Source: Deltaproteobacteria bacterium
Lineage (GTDB): Bacteria > Myxococcota > XYA12-FULL-58-9 > JAUUZB01
Assembly: GCA_030590185.1 (NCBI GenBank)
Contig: JAUUZB010000048.1
Span: forward strand, 1-10,765
Reading direction: 5' to 3'
DNA length: 10,765 nucleotides
This document shows positions 1 through 6,924 of this stretch, one piece after another. Within the stretch, counting starts at the first letter, position 1; each line of letters opens with the position of its first letter. Both the position numbers and the translations under genes were made by a program. Below the pieces are notes generated by a model. That model had not been told where the DNA came from. It did no database searches and saw nothing but the letters and a program-made list of their open reading frames with translations.

Positions 1-793
1 GATACCGTGGGCTGGTTGGGTCGAGTCGCCCGGTGACGACTCCCCAATCTCGACCGAAGCCGACCAAGACCGGCATCATGAACAGGCTAGCCGCGAGCCA
101 GGTGGTCCAGGCCGGCAGGACCGGCACTAGGGCGACGCCCACCATGGCCATCTGAAAACCGGCAAAGACGCGGCTGTGGGCGCTCGGGCGTAGACGCTCC
201 GCGAACACGGGGAGGCCACGGGCTCGACGCAGGTGCAGGCCTGCCGTGAACAGGTAGTAGGCTGCGCCGAGCAGGAGGTACCAGGGCGGCAGGCGACCGG
301 CGATCACGCCGTAGGTTGGGGCCACCAACAACCCGAGGGCATCGAGCTCCACGTCGAGGTGGGCGCCGAGGCGGGTGACGTGATTCGTGGCGCGGGCGAG
401 GGAGCCGTCGAGTCGATCGGCGAGGGCCGCGGCCAGGTAGAGCCCGCCGGGCAGCCAGAGTGCCGGCCCGTCGCTGGGAGGCGAAGCGATGAACCCGGCC
501 ACGGCTGCGATCAGGAGGCCGCGGATCAAGGTGACCGAGGTGCCAGCGCCCAAACCCGGCCGCAGCAGTTCATCCGCACCTCGGTTGTCGAGCAATCCGC
601 GACGCAGCAAGATGATCTGAAAGAGCGCGACCGCGGCGGTGGCGCCCGTCCAAGCCCAGGGCTCGATCTGGGTGAGCCCGGCGAGGGCCACGGCCGCCAC
701 GGCCACCACGCACAGGTGCAGCATCGCCCAGCCAACCCAGGTCCGTCCGAGACGTTGGCGCGCGTGGTCGGTATCGAGCGGTAGGCTGCTCAT
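1..793 (-). CDS. CDP-alcohol phosphatidyltransferase family membrane protein (3' end outside window)
   Basis: Reading leftward from the ATG at 793-791, 264 codons stay open to the window edge, so the C-terminus is missing. The protein carries the complete CDP-alcohol phosphotransferase signature D-x2-D-G-x2-A-R-x8-G-x3-D-x3-D at residues 126-151 (D126, D129, G130, A133, R134, G143, D147, D151). An LxR-type element (TLIRGLL) lies about 35 residues upstream, and several hydrophobic helices surround the signature. The family moves a phosphoalcohol between a CDP-alcohol and a second alcohol at the inner membrane, for example to make phosphatidylglycerophosphate, phosphatidylinositol phosphate or phosphatidylserine. 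The acceptor cannot be read from the motif. The start overlaps the stop of the upstream sulfatase-type gene as ATGA, which suggests translational coupling and a shared pathway. I infer that it supplies a phospholipid headgroup donor. A housekeeping lipid enzyme is the alternative. Confidence 0.88.
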   Translation of the reverse strand, partial: MSSLPLDTDHARQRLGRTWVGWAMLHLCVVAVAAVALAGLTQIEPWAWTGATAAVALFQIILLRRGLLDNRGADELLRPGLGAGTSVTLIRGLLIAAVAGFIASPPSDGPALWLPGGLYLAAALADRLDGSLARATNHVTRLGAHLDVELDALGLLVAPTYGVIAGRLPPWYLLLGAAYYLFTAGLHLRRARGLPVFAERLRPSAHSRVFAGFQMAMVGVALVPVLPAWTTWLAASLFMMPVLVGFGRDWGVVTGRLDPTSPRY

Positions 794-2532
794 GGGTCGC
801 CCCGAGCAAAGAGCACTGACAGGGATCCGCCAGTCGCCTGGTAAGGAGGAATCACCTCGGATCCGTAGCAGGCTGCGAAGCTACGGGCCAACAGGCTGAA
901 CAGGCCCGCGTGGTGCAGGTGGTGTGCGTCGCGGGGTGAGCCGTCGAGGCCAGGGGCAAAACCCACGGTCGCGAGCTCGTCGAGCAGTCGCGGGTCCCGC
1001 GTGATGATGTGGACCGGGGTGGAAGCATCCTGAAGGGTTTGGAAATAGGGCGGCTGGTGATCCCCGGCCAATAGGAAGACCGCGTTGGCCAGCGGGTGGT
1101 CCGGTTCCAGATCGCCAATCAATCCGCCGATGGTGGCGAGCTCGTAGGCGATGGCGTCGAGATAGGCGGCCGGGCCCGCGGGCTCAGCTCCCCGCTCGAA
1201 CCGCGCGCCGAGCTTGGACCACAGACGGGCGCCAACACCCTGGCGTGGCCCGTCGAGCTCGCCAAGGATGCGCCAGTCATTGACCAGGGGCGGCAGCTCG
1301 TTCCAGGGCGCATGAGAGGAGACGGTCACCGCGTATATAAAGGTAGGGGCGCCAGCCTGGGGGAGCGCCGCTACCGCGCGGTTGAGGCTGTACTGATCCG
1401 GGACCACGCCCCAGCCGTAGGGCGGGCCTTCGTAGGCGAGCTCGCGTCGGAACCAGACTCGGTCGAAGCCATAGGGGTTGCCCAGGGGGCGCCCCGGCCG
1501 CGCGCGGTTGGCCGGCTGCACGGTCACGGTGTGAAAGCCTTGGGCCGCGAAGAACGCCGGCATGCTGAGCGGCGGTTGACTGATGAAGCGTTGGTAGAGG
1601 TGTTGGTTGTCGAGCTCGAGTCCGCTGAGCAGGGTGGCGCTCGCCAACCAGGAGGTGCCACCGCTCACCGGCGAGTCGCTAAAGGCGGTGGCGACCTTCC
1701 AACCGCTGGCGTTGAGCCGGGCGCCGAGGGCAGCGCGGCTGTTGGCAAAGGCCGGGGCGAGGTCGGGGTCGGTGTAGAGCACCGAGCCATAGGACTCGAT
1801 CAGCATCAGCACCAGGCTCGGCGGGTCGACGAGTCGCACCCGACCCAGGGCCTGCTCGAGCTGTGGACCGGTTGTTGGTCCCTCGACGATATCGGCCAGC
1901 GCCCGTGCCATGGCCAGCGAGTCCGCAAGATTGGACCCGAGACGGGCGAGGCTCGATTGCGCCGCGCTGTCGCGAGTCGCCAGGCCGCGCTCCAAGTGGG
2001 CTGCGCCGAAGATCAGCGCTGCCGCGGTCATGACCGCGATGAACCGGCCGGGTCGCGTCGTGTCGCGCAGGCCGGCCGCGATGACGGTGGTGCTGAGCAA
2101 CACGGCTGCACCGCCAACGATCACCAAGAGGACGGCGGCGAGGGGCCACCACCCAGGGGCCAGGTCGAGCAGGAGATTGAGGGCGTCCGGGAGGAGTAGG
2201 AGGTCGTTGTAGAGCACCGCCTGCCGGCTGAAGGTCGCGATGATGAAGACGTCATAGATCTCGTGGGTCAGGGCGAGCAGACACAGGCCGGCGGCCGCGA
2301 TGATGGCGATCCGGGGATGCCCGCGGCGCCAGCCGAGCCAGAGTAGACCGACCGCCAGCCACAGATCGGCGCTGAGCCAAAGGAAGGTGAAGATCTCTCG
2401 CCAGCCGCTGTCCGGGGTGAAGGGCTGCACCGGCAGGGCAAGGGACGGCAGCAACAACAGAGCGTTGAGCGCCACCAGGCCCGCGATGATCGACGCCGGG
2501 TGGGTGGGCAGGCGTTGGAACAAGCGTCGCAC
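790..2532 (-). CDS. LTA synthase/sulfatase-type membrane phosphotransferase
   Basis: This 580-residue protein has about five N-terminal membrane helices (near residues 14-34, 48-68, 74-92, 128-150 and 164-180), followed by a large extracytoplasmic alkaline-phosphatase-fold domain from about residue 235. The domain shows the LtaS-like metal and catalytic landmarks in order: LMLIES with E246, SGGTS with candidate nucleophile T293, SSHAPW with H407, and LLAGDH with D491 and H492. Relatives (LtaS, MdoB/OpgB, phosphoethanolamine transferases) move phosphoglycerol or phosphoethanolamine from a phospholipid to a glycan or lipid outside the inner membrane. The start is GTG; the 15 codons between it and the preceding in-frame TGA hold no better start, and no clear ribosome binding site is seen. 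It ends in an ATGA overlap with the CDP-alcohol phosphatidyltransferase gene. Headgroup and acceptor are unknown; a true sulfatase is less likely given the LtaS-like architecture. Confidence 0.85.
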   Translation of the reverse strand: MRRLFQRLPTHPASIIAGLVALNALLLLPSLALPVQPFTPDSGWREIFTFLWLSADLWLAVGLLWLGWRRGHPRIAIIAAAGLCLLALTHEIYDVFIIATFSRQAVLYNDLLLLPDALNLLLDLAPGWWPLAAVLLVIVGGAAVLLSTTVIAAGLRDTTRPGRFIAVMTAAALIFGAAHLERGLATRDSAAQSSLARLGSNLADSLAMARALADIVEGPTTGPQLEQALGRVRLVDPPSLVLMLIESYGSVLYTDPDLAPAFANSRAALGARLNASGWKVATAFSDSPVSGGTSWLASATLLSGLELDNQHLYQRFISQPPLSMPAFFAAQGFHTVTVQPANRARPGRPLGNPYGFDRVWFRRELAYEGPPYGWGVVPDQYSLNRAVAALPQAGAPTFIYAVTVSSHAPWNELPPLVNDWRILGELDGPRQGVGARLWSKLGARFERGAEPAGPAAYLDAIAYELATIGGLIGDLEPDHPLANAVFLLAGDHQPPYFQTLQDASTPVHIITRDPRLLDELATVGFAPGLDGSPRDAHHLHHAGLFSLLARSFAACYGSEVIPPYQATGGSLSVLFARGDP

Positions 2533-2577
2533 GGGGCTCGCTGATAGCGAACCGGGGGCGGAGCAACAAGGGGGCGC

Positions 2578-4002
2578 TCAGAGCCTTCCCCGCCACCACC
2601 GACCCAGCTCGCCCCCCGCGCAGGCCGCTAGCACCAACAGGTACGGCTCGATCAAAAATCGAAAGCGGTTGTTCTCCCCCACCGCGAAGGCACAGCCCCC
2701 CCACCCGACCCAGACAACGGTCGCGCTGAGCACCAACAGGCCCGCCCCCCCTGGCTCCCCCATCCGCCAACGGCGGAAACCGCGCAGCAGCCCAAACAGG
2801 GTCAAACCCGGCAGGGCGATCACCATCCAACCCACGGCCCCGAGTCCCGGCAGCTCAAAATGAAACAGGCCGTTGTAAACAGACTCGAGCGTCGCGATGG
2901 TCCGGCGGTTGCGAGCCAGAGGGCCGTAGTCGCTGGCCGGCGAGAGGAAGCGGCGCCCCGCCCGTAGCAGGCCGCGGCCATAGGCGCTCGGCGCCGCGAG
3001 CATCACCCGCCGAGCGTCCGCGCCATAGCGGCGAGAGATTTCGACGTAGGCGAGGTGGTGCAGGTTGACTGCGCCGCTGAGCTTGCGCGGGCGATCGAGG
3101 AGCGGCTCCCCGGTTGGCTCGGGCATGGGCGCCAAACCTCGATAACGCTCGAGCGCAGCGAAGGGGCGCAGGCTGGCCAGGGCCGAGAGCTCACCGCTCT
3201 CTTGCATCCGTTTCCGGACATCGGGATCGAGCTGGAAGGTCGTGATGCGCGCCAGGTTCATGCCGAACCAGCTCGACGTGGTGAGTGTGCCAAATCGAAC
3301 CACGTCCGTGATCGCCAGCCCCGTGATGAATAACATCGGCACCAGGCCGGCACCGACCACTGCGCGCCGCCGACCCCGGGTCAGGCTAACGGCGCCCAGC
3401 CACAGAGCCACCAACCAGAGCGGATGGAACAGGCTGCGGGTCAGCACCAGGAGCGCCGCCGTCGCAAAGCCGGCGAGCCACCAACGTCCAGCTCTCTTGC
3501 CCTCCCCACCGCTCAGACGCTCCGCCCGCACGAGCAGCCAGGCGGTGGCGAGCAAGAGGGTCACCGAGGGATAGGTGTAGAGCAGGAGGTTTTCGTAGAG
3601 GATCGCCGCCGGGGAGAGGCACCAGGCGCAGGCCAGGGCCGTGGCTGAGTGACGCCGGACGCCGAGCTCCAACATCAAAGCCTGCAACAGGAGGGCGGTG
3701 AGCGCCCCGATGCCAACAAAAACCGCGCCGTAGAAGGCGGCCGCGCCCGAGCCAAAGAGCTTGAGCCCCACGCCCAAGAAGAGGTTGAAGCCGGGAGGTT
3801 GGCCATGGAGGACCGCCAGGCTCGGGAGCAGTCGCGAGGTTAGAAGGTCGACGTCGATGAAGTGCCAGAAACTGCCGAGCTCCTCAGCGTTCAGCTGAAC
3901 CCCCGCCCAGCGCACCCCAACCCTGGACAGCCCGAAGACCAGCAGCACCACCGAACCGGCGGCCCTGCGGGGATGGGCGGCGAATGCGGCGCGGAGCCTC
4001 AC
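2578..4002 (-). CDS. GT-C-like polytopic membrane glycosyltransferase
   Basis: This 474-residue, very hydrophobic protein has roughly nine or ten predicted membrane helices. The first lies at about residues 15-31. It is followed by a loop with an acidic pair (FIDVD, D50 and D52) and the motif HGQPPGFNL at 66-74. A late RFRFLIEPYLLVL stretch at 446-458 resembles the C-terminal helix of ArnT/PMT-like GT39 proteins. GT-C enzymes use polyprenyl-phosphate sugars as donors and an aspartate in the first periplasmic loop, so D50 or D52 is the candidate catalytic residue. A long soluble stretch at about 245-375 probably lies on one face of the membrane. The GTG start overlaps the upstream stop as GTGA. 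Two genes upstream lie enzymes for lipid-linked ribose/arabinose, so I infer a pentofuranosyl donor. Sugar and acceptor are not shown by the sequence. Two G7 runs (coding strand) occur near its 3' end. Confidence 0.72.
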   Translation of the reverse strand: MRLRAAFAAHPRRAAGSVVLLVFGLSRVGVRWAGVQLNAEELGSFWHFIDVDLLTSRLLPSLAVLHGQPPGFNLFLGVGLKLFGSGAAAFYGAVFVGIGALTALLLQALMLELGVRRHSATALACAWCLSPAAILYENLLLYTYPSVTLLLATAWLLVRAERLSGGEGKRAGRWWLAGFATAALLVLTRSLFHPLWLVALWLGAVSLTRGRRRAVVGAGLVPMLFITGLAITDVVRFGTLTTSSWFGMNLARITTFQLDPDVRKRMQESGELSALASLRPFAALERYRGLAPMPEPTGEPLLDRPRKLSGAVNLHHLAYVEISRRYGADARRVMLAAPSAYGRGLLRAGRRFLSPASDYGPLARNRRTIATLESVYNGLFHFELPGLGAVGWMVIALPGLTLFGLLRGFRRWRMGEPGGAGLLVLSATVVWVGWGGCAFAVGENNRFRFLIEPYLLVLAACAGGELGRWWRGRL

Positions 4003-4607
4003 GTCTTGCGGCGTACCAGGACAACGGCCCCGATGGCGATGAGCAGGCCGAGGCCGGTGGCGGTGGCGGGCCAGGTGAGCTCAGGCTCCGCGTCCTCGTC
4101 CACGATCACGAAATCCGTCACGGCGCGCCCGACGTGATCGGCGATCTGGTCTCGGTCGTCGTCATCGAGCTCGAGGCCGAATTGGATGAGACCCTTGACC
4201 TCCCGCACCCGACTCGCCGCGGCGACCGGGCCGAGCAGGCGGGCGTCGATCTCCAGGTCATCGGTCTCGGGCGCCTCCTCGATGGCGATCAGCTCTTTGA
4301 ACAGCTCGAGCAGCACCGGGTCCTCGGTGGCGAGGAGCACGACGGCCAGGCTGTCCTCGTGCGCGTCGGGCGGGAAGAGCGGCACGTAGAGCTCTTTGAT
4401 CCGGCCGCCAAAACCGAGAGAGACCGCCTCCATCACCGCCGGGGCGCAGTCGCTGAGGTGCACCCAGGCGGCGTCCGGTCGGCGCTCGGCATACTCGGCG
4501 CAGGTCAGGCGGATCGGCTCAGGATTTGCGAGGTAGGTGTAGACACCCTGAATGCCGCCCCACAACAGGGCGACGGCGACGATCGCCAAGATGATGACGA
4601 GGCGCAT
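3999..4607 (-). CDS. Unknown membrane protein anchored at both ends, acidic ectodomain
   Basis: I do not recognise this 202-residue protein. It has a hydrophobic helix at residues 2-22 and another at about 180-197, ending in the basic tail RRKT. That is the topology of a protein with both termini in the cytoplasm and a soluble domain of about 155 residues outside. The ectodomain is rich in Asp and Glu, especially at 147-174. It has only two cysteines, C36 and C54, which could form a disulfide, and a conserved-looking stretch AAWVHLSDC at 46-54. The start is ATG, 12 bases after the TAA of the UbiA-type gene, with a weak GGGA upstream. The 3' end overlaps the GT-C gene by four bases, so it is very likely co-translated with it. 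A role as an accessory or scaffold subunit for the glycosyltransferase is an inference from position only. Confidence 0.75.
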   Translation of the reverse strand: MRLVIILAIVAVALLWGGIQGVYTYLANPEPIRLTCAEYAERRPDAAWVHLSDCAPAVMEAVSLGFGGRIKELYVPLFPPDAHEDSLAVVLLATEDPVLLELFKELIAIEEAPETDDLEIDARLLGPVAAASRVREVKGLIQFGLELDDDDRDQIADHVGRAVTDFVIVDEDAEPELTWPATATGLGLLIAIGAVVLVRRKT

Positions 4608-4619
4608 GGTGGGTCCCGG

Positions 4620-5513
4620 TTAGGCTAGTAGCCAGAGGGTCACGCTGAGCCAGCCGACCACGGTGAGGATCAGGTGCGGATCCCGGCCCACGTCGAGGGC
4701 GGTCCGGCCGCCGGAGACGCCAGCGTGCAGGCGGTGGATGTAACGCAGGATGCCGTAGATCACGAACGGAGCGGTGGCCATCAGCCACTCGGTTTCGTGG
4801 GTCTCCTGGGTCTTGGTGTCGATGGTGTAGAGGCAGTAGGTGATCACCGAGCAGGCTGCGCAGATCCCGATCATTTGGTCGAGGTCCTGCGTCCGATACA
4901 GGCCGAGCACGGCGCGGTGTTTGCGAGCCTCGTCGCCGCCGGTCATCAGCTCTGCCCGCCGTTTGCAGAAGCCGAGGAACAGCGCCAGGGTCAAACCGCA
5001 CAGCAGGATCCAGGGCGACGGCTTGATGTCGAGGCCGATCGTGCCGGCCAGGATACGCAGCACGAAGCCGGAGGCGATCAGGAAGACGTCGAGCAGCACC
5101 ACCCTCTTGAGCCCGAGGGAGTAGGCAACGTTGACGGCGACGTAGGTCATCACCAAGATCAACGCCGTGCGGGAGACCATGAAGGCGATGGCGTGGCCGC
5201 CCACCAGCAGCGCGATACCTAGGGCCGCCGCGGCCTCCGGGCTCACCGCGCCTGAGGCGAGCGGGCGGTTGCGTTTGGTCGGGTGCAGGGCGTCCTGGTC
5301 GCGGTCGAGGAAGTCGTTGAGGATGTAGATGCTGCTCGCCGCGCAGGAGAAGGCGGCGAAGGCGAGCAGGGCGCTCATCACCGAGGCGAGGTCATCCCAA
5401 CGGTGACCGAACAGCAGACCGGCGAACACGAAGGTGTTCTTCGACCAGTCGAGGGGGCGCAACAGGCGGACCAGCGCCAACGGTTGAGGCCCCGTGTCGT
5501 TTACTGCGTTCAC
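4620..5513 (-). CDS. Polyprenyl-phosphate phosphoribosyltransferase (UbiA family, Rv3806c-like)
   Basis: This 297-residue UbiA-superfamily membrane enzyme has about eight or nine helices. The first Asp-rich motif is NDFLDRDQD at 66-74, followed by HPTKRNRPLASG at 77-88. This is the variant seen in decaprenyl-phosphate phosphoribose synthases rather than in quinone or haem prenyltransferases. Supporting stretches are YSLGLKRVVLLDVF at 131-144, ASGFVLRILAG at 147-157, GFCKRRAEL at 181-189 and GRDPHLIL at 276-283. The known reaction joins polyprenyl phosphate and PRPP to give polyprenyl-phosphoryl 5-phosphoribose, on the cytoplasmic face. A phosphatase and then DprE1/DprE2 complete the route to the arabinose donor. 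The start is GTG; the upstream in-frame codons back to a stop hold no ATG, GTG or TTG. It lies 34 bases after dprE1, which supports the assignment. A different UbiA substrate is possible but less likely here. Confidence 0.87.
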   Translation of the reverse strand: MNAVNDTGPQPLALVRLLRPLDWSKNTFVFAGLLFGHRWDDLASVMSALLAFAAFSCAASSIYILNDFLDRDQDALHPTKRNRPLASGAVSPEAAAALGIALLVGGHAIAFMVSRTALILVMTYVAVNVAYSLGLKRVVLLDVFLIASGFVLRILAGTIGLDIKPSPWILLCGLTLALFLGFCKRRAELMTGGDEARKHRAVLGLYRTQDLDQMIGICAACSVITYCLYTIDTKTQETHETEWLMATAPFVIYGILRYIHRLHAGVSGGRTALDVGRDPHLILTVVGWLSVTLWLLA

Positions 5514-5547
5514 GGTCTCGAGCTCGGCGTCATTGGGTAGGAGTATC

Positions 5548-6864
5548 TCAATGGATACCCAGGCGGCGGGAGAGATCAGAGCAGAAGCGCTGGTCCGGGT
5601 CGACCCGCTGTTTGATCTCGAGGAAGGCGTTGAGCTTTGGTTGCATGGCGCGGAACATCTCCGGCTTCAGGCGCGCGTCCTTGGCCAGGTAGATCCGGCC
5701 GTCGAGATCCGCCACCCAGCGGTCGAGCTCGTCGAGCAGCTCAAACAGACCGTCCGCAACCCGGATGTCGATGGCCATGGTGAAGCCCGGCTGGGGGAAC
5801 GAGAGTGGCGACGGGTTGGCCGCCCCGAAATCCTTGAGCACCACCAGAAAGGGTGGATGCCCGCGGTCGCGCAGGGTCTCCAGGATGTACTGCACCGGCG
5901 CCAGCTCGAGGGGCAGAGTCATCTGGTATTGAATGAAGCCGCGCGGGCCGTAGAGGCGGTTCCAATTGAGGAAACCGTCGAGGGGGAAAAAGAACGGCTC
6001 GAAGTGCTGCAGCGCCTCACCGGGCTGGAGCCGATACTTGTGGTAGGTGAAGGCGCTGTAGGCGCCCATGGTCCAGCGGTTGAGTGGCGAGATCGGTGGG
6101 GCAAAGGGCACCTCGACCGCCAGCTTAGGTGGACCGAGGTGGCTGTTGCGGGCCTGAACCGCGGTGGCGTGTCTGCCGCGCAGCACCGCGCCGCGACCAA
6201 AGCTGCGGCCGTGGGCCAGGGCATCGACCCAGGCGACCCGGTATTCCTCGGTGCGGCTCTCATCGAGGAGCCGGGTTACGGTGTCCTCGAGGTCGGTGGT
6301 GGTTTCGCAGCTCGCCAGGATGAGCGGCGTCTCCACCGGACGCAGGCGCAGAGTCGCCTGCTCGATGATGCCGGTCAAACCCATGCCGCCGACGGTGGCC
6401 CAAAACAGGTCACGCTTCTTGCGGCGGCTCACCTCCACCCGACTGCCGTCCGCTAGGCACAGGGTCATCGACTCGACGTGGTTGGCGAAGGTGCCATCGA
6501 CGTGATGGTTCTTGCCGTGGATGTCCGCCGCGATGCTGCCGCCAACGCTAACGAACTGGGTGCCGGGCACCACCGGCAGGAAGTAGCCCCGCGGCACGAT
6601 GATCGCGAGGATTTCACCGAGGGAGATGCCGGCCTCCACGGTGAGGCGGTCTCCCTCCCAGCGCAGGAGGCGGTTGAGGCGGTCGGTGATCACGACATCG
6701 CCGGCGCTGTTGAGGGCGGCGTCGCCGTAGGCGCGGCCTAGGCCACGGGCTAGGCAGGGTCGGTCGAGGCGGATCGCGTCCGGGCTCTCCGGGCGTTGAA
6801 CGGAACAATGGGCCCAGGGGTAGCGGCCCCAACCGCTCAGCTCGGTCTTGACGTTGGTTGACAT
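5548..6864 (-). CDS. dprE1: Decaprenylphosphoryl-beta-D-ribose 2'-oxidase (DprE1-like FAD enzyme)
   Basis: This 438-residue VAO-type flavoenzyme oxidises the 2'-OH of polyprenyl-phosphoryl ribose to the keto form, the first half of epimerisation to the D-arabinofuranose donor. The FAD-binding half shows ARGLGRAYGDAALN at 39-52, PVVPGTQFVSVGGSIAADIHGKNHH at 97-121 (split by function: PGT loop, then HGKNHH with H116 matching M. tuberculosis H132) and FWATVGGMGLTGII at 154-167. The C-terminal half ends with the family pattern LAKDAR (K395, matching K418) and KQRVDPDQRF. Length is close to the mycobacterial enzyme. The site matching mycobacterial C387, target of benzothiazinones, is A364 here. 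The ATG at 6864 has AAGG about eight bases upstream. The next gene downstream is the phosphoribosyltransferase of the same pathway. No DprE2 reductase is present in the window. A relative acting on another lipid-linked or free sugar is the main alternative. Confidence 0.9.
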   Translation of the reverse strand: MSTNVKTELSGWGRYPWAHCSVQRPESPDAIRLDRPCLARGLGRAYGDAALNSAGDVVITDRLNRLLRWEGDRLTVEAGISLGEILAIIVPRGYFLPVVPGTQFVSVGGSIAADIHGKNHHVDGTFANHVESMTLCLADGSRVEVSRRKKRDLFWATVGGMGLTGIIEQATLRLRPVETPLILASCETTTDLEDTVTRLLDESRTEEYRVAWVDALAHGRSFGRGAVLRGRHATAVQARNSHLGPPKLAVEVPFAPPISPLNRWTMGAYSAFTYHKYRLQPGEALQHFEPFFFPLDGFLNWNRLYGPRGFIQYQMTLPLELAPVQYILETLRDRGHPPFLVVLKDFGAANPSPLSFPQPGFTMAIDIRVADGLFELLDELDRWVADLDGRIYLAKDARLKPEMFRAMQPKLNAFLEIKQRVDPDQRFCSDLSRRLGIH

Positions 6865-6924
6865 GGCCGGGCCTTCATATCCGTTCGCACGGGATGAGCC
6901 AAATCGTTGCTCGGGGGGCGTTGG

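Noticed and set aside
1096..2199. Plus-strand open frame of 367 codons
   Set aside because: It lies wholly antisense to the LTA-synthase-like gene, and its translation is Gly/Arg/Glu-rich with no motif. It is a GC-rich shadow frame.
5494..6456. Plus-strand open frame of 320 codons
   Set aside because: It is antisense to dprE1, which has clear catalytic motifs. The antisense product has no recognisable domain.
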